NCBI GenBank assembly: GCA_015143295.1
Contig: CM026562.1
Location: 16,086,041 to 16,150,040 of the forward strand
DNA length: 64,000 nt
Direction of reading: 5' to 3'
From: Tetracentron sinense
Taxonomy: Eukaryota; Streptophyta; Magnoliopsida; Trochodendrales; Trochodendraceae
The position numbers and the translations under genes were made by a program. Below the pieces are notes generated by a model. That model was not told the DNA's origin and made no database searches. It saw only the letters and a list, made by a program, of their open reading frames with translations. This document shows positions 35,701 through 49,010 of this stretch, piece by piece (position 1 is the stretch's first letter; the number at the start of each line of letters is the position of its first letter).

Positions 35701-38700
35701 ATCGAGAGGCCGAAATCCATACTTAGAAAGTATACTTCGGCCAAAACGTAAAAAAATGCACCAATTCAAAACCGGGAGTTGGACTTCAATGTCGTTTCTT
35801 CTAACACCTATATTTCGACCAAACCTATGTGAAGGAATTCATTTCGATGGAATCCGAGGTCGTTTCCCCGATTTGGGCACCGAGAGGCCCAAAATTCATG
35901 CTTACAAAATAAACTTCGGCCTAAACCTACAAACACACACCAAATCCAAACCTACGATAAGATTTCGATGTCATTTCTTCTAACGTGTGTATTTCGATAC
36001 ATCCTAAGTGTGGGAATTCGTTTCGACAGAATCCGAGGGCGTTTGCTCGATTTGGGAACCGAGAGGCCGAAATTCATACTTAAAAAGTATACTTCGGCCT
36101 AAACCTACAAACGCACACCAAATCCAGACCTGAGTGTGGGAATTCGTTTCGTTGGAATCCGAGTTCGTTTGCCCGATTTGGGCACCGAGAGGTTCGAAAT
36201 CCATACTTAGAAAGTATACTTCAGCCTAAACCTACAAACGCACACCAAATCCAAACCGGGGGTCGGATTTCGATGGCCTTTTTCTAACGCGTGTATTTCG
36301 ATCCAACCTAAGTGTGGCAATTCGTTTCGATGGAATCCGAGGTTGTTTGCCAAATTTGGGCACCGAGAGGCCCGAAATTCTTACCTAGAAAGTATACTGT
36401 CTAAACCTACAAACGCACACCAAATTCAAATCAAGGGTCGAATTTCGATTCCGTTTCTTCTAACCCGTGTATTTCAGTCCAAGCAAAATGTGGAAATTTG
36501 TTTCAATAGAATTCGGGGTTGTTTGCCCAATTTCCGCACCGAGAGGCCCAAATCCATACTTTCAAAGTACCCTTCGTCCTAGACCTAATAAAGTGCAACA
36601 CATCCAAACCAGGGGTCAGATTTTGATATTGTTTCTTCTAACGCGTGTATTTTGACCCAATCTAAGTGTGAGAATTTGTTTCGTTGGAATCCGAGTTCGT
36701 TTGCCCGATTTGGGCACCGAGAGGTTCGAAATCCATACTTAGAAAGTATACTTCGGCCTAAACCTACAAACGCACACAAAATCAAAACCGGGGGTCGAAT
36801 TTCGATGGCCTTTTCTAACGCGTGTGTTTCGATCCAACTTAACTGTGGCAATTCGTTTTGATGAATCCGAGGTCTTTTGCTCGATTTGGGCACCGAGAGG
36901 CCCGAAATGCTTACCTAGAAAGTATACTTCGGTCTAAACCTACAAACGTGCACCAAATACAAATCATGGGTCGGATTTCGATTCCGTTTCTTCTAACGCG
37001 TGTATTTCGATCCAACCTATATGTGGAAATTCGTTTCGATAGAATTTGGGGTCCTTTGCCCAATTTCCGCACCGAGAGGCCCAAATCCATACTTACAAAG
37101 TACACTTCATCCTAGACCTAAAAAATTGCAACACATCTAAACCGGGGGTGGGATTTTGATGTCGTTCCTTATATATTTCGACCCATTCTAAGTGTGAGAA
37201 TCCGTTTCGATTGAATCCGAGTTCGTTTGCCCGTTTTGGGCTCCGAGAGGCTGAAATCCATACTTTAGAAAGTATACTTCGGCCTAAACGTAAAAAAGCG
37301 CACCAATTAAAAACCGGGAGTCAGATTTCGAAATCATTTATTCTAATGCCTGTATTTCGACCAAAACTAATTGAGGAATTCATTTTGATGGAATCTGAGG
37401 TCGTTTCCCCAATTTGGGCACCGAGAGGTTTAAAATTCATATTTAGAAGGTATACTTCGGCCTAAACCTAAAAATTCGAATGAAATCTAAATCGGGGGTT
37501 GGATTTTGATGTCGTTTCTTTTCACGCATGTATTTCGACTTAACCTAAGTGTGGGAATTCATGTCGATGGAATCCGAGGTCGTCTGCCTAATTTGGGAAC
37601 CGAGAGGTTCGAAATCAGTGTATACCTTGGCCTAAACCTACAAACGCGCACAAAATCCAAACCTATGATCGTATTTCGATGTTATTTCTTCTAACGCGTG
37701 TATTTCGATCCAACCTTAGTGTGGGAATTTGTTTCGATAGATTCCGATCTCATACCGAGATGCCGAAATCCATACCTAGAAAGTATACTTCAGCCTAAAC
37801 GTAAAAATGTGCACCAATTCCAAACCGGGGGTCGGATTTTTATGTTGTTTCTGCTAACGCCTGTATTTTGACCAAACTAAGTGTGTGAATTCTTTTTGAT
37901 GGAATCCGAGGTCGTTTCCCCGATTTGCACCGAGAGGTTCAAATTCTATACTTTGAAAGTATACTTCGGCCTAAGCCTACAAACGCGGACCAAATCCAAA
38001 CCGAGGGCCGCATTTCGATGCCGTTTCTTCTAACGCATGTATTTCGACCAAACCTAAGTGTGGGAAATCGGTTCGATGGAATCCATGGTCATTTGCCCGA
38101 TTGGCGAATCGAGAGACCCAAAATTCATACCTAGAAAGTATACTTCGGCCTAAACCTATAAACGTGCATCAAATCCAAATTTGTGATCGGATTTCGATGT
38201 CATTTGATTTAACGAGTGTATTTTGATCCAACCTAAGTGTGGGAATTCGTTTCGATGGAATCCGAGGGCGTTTACCCGATTTGGGCACCGAGAAGCCTAA
38301 ACATACAAAAGCGCGCCAATTCCAAACCGGGGGTCGGATTTCGATGTTGTTTCTTCTAATGCCTGTATTTCGACCAAACCTGAGTGTGGGAATTCGTTTT
38401 GATGTTATTCGTGGTCGTTTACCCGATTTGGGCACCGAGATGCTCGAAATCAATACTTACAAAGTATGCTTCGGCCTCAGCCTACAAACACGCACAAAAT
38501 CCAAACCAGCGGTTGTATTCCAATTGCCTTTTTCTAATGCTTGTATTTCAACCCAACCTAAGTGTGGGAAATCATTTCGATTGAATTTGAGGTCGTTTGC
38601 CAGATTTGGGCACCGATAGCCCGAAATTCATACACAGAAAGTATACTTCGGCCTAAACCTACAAATGCACACCAAACCCAAACCAGTGATCGGATTTCGA

Positions 38701-41700
38701 TGCCATTTCTTCTAACACGTGTATTTCGATCCAACCTAAGTGTGGCAATTCATTTCGATAGAATCTGAGGTCGTTTGACCGATTTGCGCACCGAGAGGCC
38801 GAAATCCAAACTTAGAAAGTATACTTCAACCCAATCTAAGTTTGTGAATTTGTTTCGATGGAATCCGAGTTCGTTTGCCCGATTTGGGCTCTGAGAGGCC
38901 GGAAATTTATACTTACAAAGTATACTTCAGTCTGAACCTATAAACGCGCACTTAATCCAAACCAGTGATCGGATTTCAATGTCATTTGATTTAACGCGTG
39001 TATTTATCCAACCTAAGTGTGGGAATTCGTTTTGATGGATTCCGAGGTAGTTTGCCCGATTTCTTCTAGTTGTATTTCGACTCAACCTAAGTGTGGGAAT
39101 TCGTTTCAATGGAATCCGAGGTCGCTAGCCCAATTTGGGAACCGAGAGGCCGAAATTCTTACTTAGAAATATACTTTGACCTAAATCTAAAAAAGGGCAC
39201 CAAAATGCAAACCGTGGGTCGGATTTCAATGCCGATTCTTCTAACGTGGGTATTCCGACCCAAACTTTGTGTGGGAAATCGTTTCGATGGAATCCGACGT
39301 CGTTTGCCCGATTTAGGCACCGAGAGGCCAGAAATTCATACTTATAGAAAGTATACTTCGGCCTAAAACTACAAACGTGCACCAAATCCAATCGGGGGTC
39401 TGATTTCGATGGCTTGTTTCTAACGCTTGTATTCGACCTAACCTAAGTGTGGGAAATCATTTTGATTGAATCCGAGATCGTTTGCCCGATTTGGGCACCG
39501 AGAGGCCCAAAAATCATGCCTAGAAAGTATACTTTGGCCTAAACCTACAAACGCGGACAAAATCAAAACCTGTGATCGGATTTCGATGTCATTTGTTCTA
39601 ACGCCAATATTTCGACCAAACCTGAGTGTGGGAATTCGTTTGGATGGAATGCCTGAAATTCATATTTAGAAAGTCTACTTCGGCCAAAACCTAAAAACAC
39701 GCAACAAATCTAAACCTATGATCGGATTTCGATGTCATTTCTTCTACGCTAGTATTTCAATCAAACCTAAGTGTGGGAATTCGTTTGGATGGAATCCGAG
39801 GTCGTTACCCCGATTTGGGCACGGAGAGGCTCGATATCCATACTTAAGAAGTATACTTCGGCCTAAACCTAAAAACGCGCACCAAATCCAAACAGGGGGT
39901 CGGATTTCGATGTCGTACTTCTAACGCGTGTATTTCGACCCAACCTAAGTGTGGGAATTCGATTCGAAGGAATCCATGGTTGTTTACCCGATTGGCGCAC
40001 TGAGAAGCCAAAATCCATACTTAGAAAGTATACTTCGGCCTAAACGTTAAAAAGCGCTCCAATTCCGAACCGGGGCTCAAATTTTGATGTTCCTTCTTCA
40101 AACGCACATAATTCGACCAAACCTAAGTATGGGAATTCGTTTCGATGGAATCCGAGGTCGTTTGCCCGATTTGGGCACCGAGAGGCTCGAAATCCATACT
40201 TAGAAGGTATACTTTGGCCTAAAAAAACTAACAATGTGCTAAGGAATCAAAACCTGTGATCAGATTTTGATGTGATTTCGTCTAACGTGTGTATTTCGAT
40301 CCAACGTAAGTGTGGGAATTCGTTTCAATAGAATCCGAGACCGTTCGCCCGATTTGCGCACCAAGAGGCTGAAACGCATGCTTAGAAAGTATACTTCGTC
40401 CTAAACCTAAAAAATTGCACCACATCCAAACCGGGTGTCAGATTTTTATGGTGTTTCTTCTAATGCGTGTATCTCGACCCAACCTAAGTGTAAGAATTTG
40501 TTTCGATGGAATCCGAGTTTGTTTCCCCGATTTGGGCACCGAGAGGCCCAAAATTCGTACTTAGAAAGTAAACTTCGGCCAAAACCTACAAACGCGCACC
40601 AAATCCAAACCTGTGAACAGATTTCGATGTCATTTGTTCTAACTCGTGTATTTCGATCAAACTTGCATGTAGGAATTCGTTTCGATAGAATACAAAGTCG
40701 TTTGCCCGATTTACGCATCGAGAGGCCGAAATCCATACTTAGAAAGTATACTTCGGCCAAAACGTAAAAAAACGCACCAATTCAAAACCGGGAGTTGGAC
40801 TTCGATGTCGTTTCTTCTAACACCTATATTTCGACCATACCTATGTGAGGGAATTCGTTTCGATGGAATCCGAGGTCGTTTCCCGGATTTGGGCACCGAG
40901 AGGCCCAAAATTCATACTTAGAAAGTAAACTTCGGCCTAAACCTACAAACGCGCACCAAATCCAAACCTGTGATCAAATTTCGATGTCATTTTCTCTAAC
41001 TCGTGTATTTCGATAGAATACGAGGTCGTTTCCAAGATTTGCACACCAAGAGGCCGAAATCCATACTTAGAAAGTATACTTCGGCCTAAAAGTAAAAAAG
41101 CGCACTAATTCAAAACTGGGGGTCGGATTTCGATGTTGTTTCTTTTAACGCCTGTATTTCGACCAAACCTGTGTCTAGGAATTCGTTTCGATGGAATCCG
41201 AGGTCTTTTCCCTGATTTGGGTACTGAGAGGCACAAAATCCGTACTTAGAAAGTATACTTTGGCCTAAACCTACAAACGCGGCCCAAATCCAAACCGGGG
41301 GTCGGATTTCGATTCCGTTTCTTCTAACGCATGTATTTCAACCAAACCTAAGTGTGGGAATTCTTTTTGATGGAATCTGAGATTGTTTCCCCGATTTGGG
41401 TATCGAGAGGTTCAAAATCCGTACTTAGAAAGTATACCTCGGCCCAAACATACAAACGCGCAAAAAATCCAAACCCATGATCGTATTTCGATGTCATTTC
41501 TTCTAACGCGTGTATTTCGATCCAACTTAGTGTGGAAATTTGTTTCGCTAGAATCCGAGCTCGTTTGCCCGATTTGTGCATCGAGAGGCCAAAATCTATA
41601 CTTAGAAAGTATACTTCGTCCTAAACCTAAAAAAGTGCACCACATCCAAACCGGGGGTTGGATTTCGATGCCGTTTCTTCTAACGCGTGTATTTTAACCC

Positions 41701-44700
41701 AATCTAAGTGTGGCAAATCGTTTCGATGGAATCCGAGTTCGTTTGCCCGATTTGGTCTCTAAGAGGCCGAAATCCATACTTAGAAAGTATAATTCGGTCT
41801 AAAAGTAAAAAAGTGTACCAATTCCAAACCGGGGGTCAGATTTTGATATTGTTTCTTCTAACGCCTGTATTTCGACCAAACCTGAGTGTGGGAATTCGTT
41901 TCGTTGGAATCCGAGTTCGTTTGCCCGATTTGGGCACCGAGAGGTTCGAAATCCATACTTGGAAAGTATACTTCGGCCCAAACCTACAAACGCACACCAA
42001 ATTCAAACCGGGGGTCGGATTTTGATGACCTTTTCTAACGCGTGTGTTTCGATCCAACTTAAGTGTGGCAATTCGTTTTGATGAATCCGAGGTTGTTTGC
42101 TCGATTTGGGCACCGAGAGGCCCGAAATGCTTACCTAGAAGGTATACTTCGGTCTAAACCTACGAACGTGCACCAAATACAAATCATGGGTCAGATTTCG
42201 ATTTCGTTTCTTCTAACGCGTGTATTTCGATCCAACCTATATGTTGACATTCGTTTCGATAGAATCTGGAGTCGTTTGCCCGATTTCCGCACCGAGAGGC
42301 CCAAATCCATACTTACAAAGTACACTTCGTCCTAGACCTAAAAAGTGCAACACATCTAAACCGGGGGTCGGATTTTGATGTCATTTCTTCTAACGCGTGT
42401 ATTTCGACCCAATCTAAGTGTGAGAATTCGTTTCGATGGAATCCGAGTTTGTTTGCCCGATTTGGGCTCCGAGTGGCTCAAAATTCATACTTAGAAAGTA
42501 TACTTCGGCCTAAACCTTCAAATTCACGCAAAATCTAAATCGGGTTGGATTTTGACGTCATATCTTCTAACGCATGTATTTCGACTTAACCTAAGTGTGG
42601 GAATTCATGTCGATGGAATCCGAGGTCGTTTGCCCAATTTGGGCACTGAGAGGTTCGAAATTAGAGTATACCTCAGCCTAAACCTATAAACGCGAACAAA
42701 ATCCAAACCTGTGATCGCATTTCGGTGTCATTTCTTCTAACCCGTGTATTTCGATCCAAACTTAGTGTAGGAATTCGTTTTGATAGAATCCGAGCTCGTT
42801 TGCCTGATTTGCGCACCGAGAAGCCGAAATCCATACTTAGAAAGTATACTTCGGCCTAAACGTAAAAATGCGCATCAATTCCAAACCGGGGGTCGGATTT
42901 TGATATCATTTCATCTAACTTCTGTATTTTGACCAAACTAAGTGTGGGAATTCTTTTCAATGGAATCCGTAATCGTTTACCCGATTTGGGCACCAAGAGG
43001 CTCGAAATCAATACTTAGAAAGTATACTTCGGCCTATTCCTACAAACACGCACAAAATGCAAACCGGGGGTCAGATTTCGATTGCCTTTTTCTAATGCTT
43101 GTATTTCAACCCAACCTATGTGTGGTTTCTTTCGATTGAATTCGAGGTTGTTTCCCCGATTTGGGCACCGAGAGCCCGAAATTCATACATAGAAAGTATA
43201 CTTCGGCCTAAACCTACAAACGCGCACCAAACCCAAACCTGTGATCAGATTTCGATGTCATTTCTTCAAACGTGTGTATTTCGATCCTACCTATGTGTGG
43301 GAATTGATTTCGATAGAATCCGAGGTCGTTTGACCGATTTGCGCACCGAGAGGCCGAAAACCATACTTAGAAAGCATACTTCATCCTAAACCTTAAAAAG
43401 TGCACCACATCGAAACCGGGGATCGAATTTCGATGCCGTTTCTTCTAACACGTGTATTTCGACCCAATCTAAGTGTGTGAATTTGTTTTGATGGAATCCG
43501 AGTTAGTTTGCCCGATTTGGGCTCCGTGAGGCTGGAAAATACTTAGAAAGTATACTTCGGCCTGAACCTATAAACGCACACCAAATCCAAACCTATGATC
43601 GGATTTCGATGTCATTTGATTTAACGCGTTTATTTAAAATCCAACCTAAGTGTGGGAATTCGTTTCGATGGATTCCGAGGTCATTTGCCTGATTTCTTCT
43701 AACGCGTATATTTCGACTTAACCTAAGTGTGGGAATTCATTTCAATGGAATCCGAGGTCGCTAGCCCCATTTGGGAACCGAGAGGCCGAAATTCTTACTT
43801 AGAAATATACTTTGACCTAAATCTAAAAAAGGGTACCAAAATGCAAACCGCGGGTCAGATTTCAATGCCGATTCTTCTAATGTGGGTATTTCGACCCAAA
43901 CTTTGTGTGGAAAATCGTTTCGATGGAATTCATACTTATAGAAAGTATACTTCGGCCTAAACCTACAAACGTGCACCAAATCCAAATCGGGGGTCTTATT
44001 TCGATGGCCTTTTTCTAACGCTTGTATTTCGACCCAACCTAAGTGTGGGAAATCGTTTTGATTGAATCTGAAGTCGTTTTCCCGATTTGGGCATCGAGAG
44101 GCCCGAAAATCATACTTAGAAAGTATACTTTGGCCTAAACCTACAAACGAGGACAAAATCAAAACCTGTGATCAGATTTCAATGTCATTTGTTCTAACGC
44201 GTGTATTTCGATCCAACCTAAGTGTGATAATTCATTTCGATAGATTCCGAGGTCGTTTGCCCGATTTGCGCACCCGAGAGGCCGAAATCCGTACTTAGAA
44301 AGTATACTTCGGCCAAAACGTAAAAAAGAACACCAATTCCAAACCAGGAGTTGGACTTCGATGTCGTTTCTTCTAACACCTGTATTTCGACCAAACCTAA
44401 GTGAGGGAATTCGTTTAGATGGAATCCGAGGTTTTTTCCCCGATTTGGGCACCGAGAGGCCCCAAAATTCATGCTTACAAAGTATACTTCGGCCTAAACC
44501 TACAAACGCGCACCAAATCCAAACCTGTGATAAGATTTCATTGTCATTTCTTCTAACGGGTGTATTTCGATCCAACCTAAGTGTGGGAATTCATTTCGAC
44601 AAAATTTGAGGGCGTTTGCTCGGTTTGGGAATCGAGAGGCCCGAAATTCATAACTAGAAAGCATACTTCGGTCTAAACCTACAAACACACACCATATCTA

Positions 44701-45275
44701 AACCTGTGATCGGATTTCAATGCCGATTCTTCTAACGTGGGTATTTCGACCCAACCTTAGTGTGGGAAATCGTTTCAATGGAATATGGGATCGTTTGCCC
44801 GATTTGGGCACCGAGACACCTAAAATTCATATTTAGAAAGTCTACTTCGGCCAAAACCAACAAACGCGCACCCAATCTAAACCTGTGATTGGATTTCAAT
44901 TCGGAGGAATCCATGGTCGTTTACCCGATTGGCGCACTAAGAAGCCAAAATCCATACTTAAAAAGTATACTTCGGCCTAAACGTAAAAAAGCGCTCCAAT
45001 TCTGAACCCGGGGTCGGATTTCGATGTTCCTTCTTCAAACGCACATATTTCGACCAAACCTAAGTGTGGGAATTCATTTCAATGGAATCCGAGATCGTTT
45101 GCCCGATTTGGGCACTGAGAGGCTTGAAATCCATACTTAGAAAGTATACTTCGGCCTAAAAACACTAACAATGCGCAAGGAATCAAAACCTGTGATCAGA
45201 TTTCGATGTGATTTCGTCTAACGCGTGTATTTCGATCCAACGTAAGTGTAGGAATTCGTGTCAATAGAATCCGAG
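32723..45275. repeat. Satellite array, part 3
   Basis: Roughly 70 further monomers of the 179-bp satellite. Larger blocks repeat here with a period near 4.9 kb: a variant junction (AAAAAACTAACAATG) near 40225 recurs near 45160, and CGCTCCAATTC variants near 35225, 40055 and 44995 follow the same spacing. The array stops at about 45275 in mid-monomer, directly against an exon of the ATXR7-like gene fragment. No genes or other insertions are visible within this part. Confidence 0.95.
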
Positions 45276-47300
45276 AATAAAGTTCCGTAAGAGAATGTGG
45301 CCCACGTTTCCTCCCCTCATCATCCTTGAACACCCAACATGATTCTTCACCTGAATGTAGTAGGAAAAACCAATATAAGGGACGAATATTGAATGGGAGC
45401 GGTGAGTATTTTTGATTTATTCAGACTGGAAAACACAAACAAGAAGTATTCTTCAATGGATAAAAAGGTTTGACCAACCCAAAGTAAGGTCAATACCATT
45501 GGCAGATCTGATGAAGTCTAATTAGTAGCTTCAAGGTTTGACATTTGTTGGTTGGAGCCGTGACTACTATAATTGACACATGACTGGACCGCTAACTGTG
45601 ATTCGGAATAATCAAAAGATGGAGCAGCATAAATAGCAGGCTCTTCTTGTCTATATGCCACTGAGTTTCTGTTGCAAGCAGTAGAATAGTTTATAGGCTC
45701 ACTTGTGCTTGAGATGCCGACAGTCCAACATCTTAAACCAGTGGCAACATGGTCAGGAAATTGTTTGAGGTTCTTCAATGGAACAGGGTTGATTAGAGTT
45801 CCATTTAGGACTGGATATACAGGAAGTTCTTCAGGCAAGAATTCAATAGACAACCCAACATATAATTGCTCTTCAATGTAGGGACCACACATCTGCCCAC
45901 ATTCATTAACATACATCCATCCACTCACAGAAATAGCCTAAGAAATATCACCACTATTGTTTGTGGATTGGCAGCTTCCCTCCATTACAGCATGTGGATT
46001 TACTTTTTTGTCAGGACTGCAGCACTGGGAAGGTAACTGAACATCATCTGAGCACCTGGATATGGCATTTCAGAAGGAAACAAAAAACAATTAGAGAACT
46101 AAAAACAGTACAAGTGTTGCAGGTAGTAGGCAATGAAGAAATACCCATAGGATAAGCAGCCTTCTATGTGTTGTTGTATAGGTGAGGAAACATCTCGGTG
46201 CTCCGAGTCCAATGTTTTCAGCTTCTTTCTGGAGAAAAATGAATGGTCGTATTCAGAGAGTTGGGTTCCTGAGTCATAGGAGTCAGCCTTACTGCAGCAA
46301 CGGGTTGAAGAAACCATACTTTATAGGAGTTCCTCGCAAGCAACCTGGATTAAATATTACATAAACTCATTATTTCTGCATGCTTCACCCAGAGTGCTAA
46401 AGGGCAACAAAACATGATTTATATCGCAACTGAAAACCACAAAGTAAACTACACTTGTAATTTCAAAACCCTTGGGAAAATGATGGCATAACCTATCTAT
46501 AAAAATAAATCTATAATATTTTCTCTGATTTTCCCCTACATTAAAAAATAATAAAAATAATAATAAAGAAGAAGAAAAAACACTCCCTTTTGAATCCAAA
46601 AAGAAAGGAAGGATAAATAAAGAAAATAGCTACAGGAGCAGGATCATGCATCAGGGTGCAAGTTCCATGAATTGTTGTATCAACTTTACTATGTAAGCCC
46701 ATTAAAACAAACAATTCAGGTACTAAATGATCAACATAGTCAGGAACACTAGCAGATGCCAAACAGCGGGAAAAAAAAAAGAACATAATTTACGAACAAA
46801 ACCCTACTAGGCAGAAAGAGAACAGATCTACAAAGCTTCTAATAATTGCAATTGAGACGTTCGTGGGAGAAGGCGTAAAAACTTTAGCAGCCCAAAGATA
46901 TGCCACATGTTCTAGAGTTTATGAAGAAATTACATAATCTAATTTGAAAAAAAAAACATAGATTGAAGAAGACCATCACCATGATCGATCGAAAGCAGTA
47001 GGAGCTGCTTTGGGGGGCAACAAGCACTGTTGGCTTGAATGGATACACCATTCTGAAAGGGAATAAACTAAGTGTATTGAAAGAAATAAAATTGAAAATG
47101 AAACAATGTTGGAGAGAGAGGGTAGAAAGTACCATTGAACTTGAAGCAAGCCCGCCGATCACCGGAATTGGATGATGCGTCAGCCACGGCTATAGATACG
47201 GATGTCTTCCCTCTCCAATGAGCAGAACCCCCCAACCAAATCCCCTTGCATTTTGTGACTTTTGTAATACGATGCAAATCCCAACAAAAGAGAAATGGCA
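45276..47300 (-). pseudogene. 5' fragment of a host gene resembling histone methyltransferase ATXR7/SDG25, cut by the satellite
   Basis: Read on the minus strand: a 5' UTR exon (about 47300-47133, donor ATG/GTACTT), an intron, an exon with the ATG at 46317 (MVSSTRCCSKADS, YDHSFFSRKKLKTLD; 46344-46145), a short intron, an exon 46055-45497 and a third coding exon 45350-45276. GT/AG borders fit each intron. The third block has GWMYVNECGQMCGPYIEEQL and LPVYPVLNGTLINPVPLK; the last has CWVFKDDEGRKRGPHSL. From memory these match the N-terminal GYF-like region of plant ATXR7, a SET-domain H3K4 methyltransferase; the SET domain is absent. In-frame TAGs at 45938-45940 and 45518-45520 and the truncation indicate a pseudogene. 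Exon 2/3 splice phase does not fit exactly. Confidence 0.65.
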
Positions 47301-47380
47301 AAAGATGTGCCCTTTAATTTGTGAAGTGACAGACGAGGAGGTGCCCTTGAATTTGTGGGGAGAGAGAAAAGGCGAGATGG

Positions 47381-48414
47381 TTTAGCAACCCTAAAATTGT
47401 TACGTATAAATTAGCCTATTCGATATGGCAATTCTCCTCTAAACTCTTCTTTAATTCATTCAATGATCATTTAAAGAGTACAGCTCTAATATTTATAGAC
47501 TAAAAAAAACTCCTAAATAACATCATAACAATTAAATATAAGACTTATCCTAATTCTACTCTAATCCTATCAACTAATAGTAATCCTATCCTAATAATGG
47601 GAACGTTACAATCCTGACTACTTGAGAATAGCCTTGTCCTTAAGGCTAAATATCCATAAATATTTAACTAGTTCTTCATCTTTGTTCTCTTCTTGAAATT
47701 GACATTGATAGGCCATCTAGGTGGAGATAGATCATTTCGTATTATAGCTTGAAAAAACCACTCAACCCATATCTTGATGATCTTTGGTTGGAATAATTGG
47801 GGCTGGATCCAAACATCATAAATCTTTTTTGATTCAAATCTAATATATATGATTAGATCTGAAAGTTGAGACTGGTTGCAAACACATGTTTCTTTAGATC
47901 TTATTTGTATAGCATCATTTTCACTTCTTTCTTCAACTGCATCTGCATCCTGTGTTTTGTCATTTTTTGCATCTTCAACTGCATTTGCATCTTGTTCACC
48001 ATTGATGTCATCTTCAATCAGATTTGACAGAAAAGTCTTGAAGGCGATTCTGAAGATTGAAAATTCTTCTTTTATAGCCCTCATTTCATCATTAGCAATC
48101 CTTAGATCTTCTTTAAACTCCTTCCAAGTATAGATGCCCTTAATTTGAATATGGATCAACCTTGCTCTAATACCTTTGTAACAACCCTAAAGTTGTTACA
48201 TAGAGATTAGCCTATTCGAGATGGCAATTCTCCTCTAAACTCTTCTTTAATTCATTTATTGATCATTTAAATAGTACAACTCTGATATTTATAAACTAAA
48301 CAAGACTCCTAAATAAATAAATAACATCATAACAATTAAATATAAGACTTATCCTAATTCTACTCTAATCCTATCCAACCAATGTAATCATATCCTAATA
48401 AGGGGAACGTTACA
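47381..48414 (-). mobile_element. Short LTR retroelement (TRIM/LARD-like), 1.03 kb
   Basis: Two direct repeats of about 230 bases (47381-47612 and 48177-48414), ending TGTAAC/GTTACA, enclose 564 bases, and the whole is flanked by a perfect 5-bp duplication GATGG (47376-47380 and 48415-48419). On the minus strand a primer-binding-like GGTATTAGAGC follows the 5' LTR. The internal region carries one ORF and no pol, so the element must depend on others for copying. The LTRs are roughly 90% alike by eye, indicating an older insertion. It lies about 80 bases upstream of the presumed 5' UTR exon of the ATXR7-like fragment. Confidence 0.88.
47668..48159 (-). CDS. Internal ORF of the short LTR element, 163 codons, unknown
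   Basis: A single open frame fills almost the whole internal region of the short LTR element. The N-terminal third is alpha-helical in character (YTWKEFKEDLRIANDEMRAI), the middle is rich in Asp, Glu and Ala, and the C-terminus is basic. I do not recognise a gag, protease or reverse-transcriptase motif. It may descend from the N-terminus of a gag protein of a larger element, but that is inference. Confidence 0.4.
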   Translation of the reverse strand: MIHIQIKGIYTWKEFKEDLRIANDEMRAIKEEFSIFRIAFKTFLSNLIEDDINGEQDANAVEDAKNDKTQDADAVEERSENDAIQIRSKETCVCNQSQLSDLIIYIRFESKKIYDVWIQPQLFQPKIIKIWVEWFFQAIIRNDLSPPRWPINVNFKKRTKMKN

Positions 48415-48419
48415 GATGG

Positions 48420-49010
48420 GAGACACCAACCCTTTAGTTTGCCTTTTGGGATTTTTTCCCCACTAGTATGGGCATCTTCCCTAAATACCTAGATTTAAAA
48501 AACCCTTCTCTAAATACCCTTATGGAGTATTATTGGTTATTATGGATATATGTAAAGTCCAAAATACCCCTCCACTACCTACAAAGCATTAAACAAAACA
48601 TGAATGCACTAACTTTCAAAAACAAGTGGGGAGCGATATGTTTTATGTATCTGCATGGGAAAATCTTCTACGTGCATTTCCCAGAAAATTTCCCGGCGAA
48701 CTCCAATCCAAACTCATTCTTTTTTGTGTGAATCCTTTTCCGGCGAACTCCAAACTCATGGGTTTTGTGTGATGATCATTTACCTTGTGATAACCAAAAC
48801 CTAGAAAGATATGTTTTGATTCCTTAATATCTATACCTTGTGATTAACTTCTTACTAATGGTATATGTGGTTTTCTCCGAAAATCTGGTCGTTAAATAAG
48901 TTTTAGGAACGCAGGGGACTAAGTCGGTGGAAATTGGTTCAGGGTCGATACATTTTGCTTGAGAAGTCGATGCATGGTTCTTGTCCATGCTCTTGCTGTT
49001 GTCGAAACAC
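48420..49010. other. Intergenic DNA, nothing recognised
   Basis: About 590 bases of AT-rich single-copy-looking sequence. A short duplication (TTCCGGCGAACTCCAA) occurs at about 48700 and 48737. There is no convincing ORF, RNA gene or element end. It continues the flank of the short LTR element, and so belonged to the region upstream of the ATXR7-like gene. Confidence 0.5.

Noticed and set aside
23168-45275. CRISPR-like array
   Set aside because: Repeats are long, contiguous and diverged with no unique spacers; this is a plant tandem satellite.
46541-47162. Phe-rich membrane-like ORFs on the minus strand (46541-46786, 46884-47162)
   Set aside because: They lie in the presumed 5' UTR intron of the ATXR7-like fragment and arise from A/T-rich tracts; no homology or consistent start.
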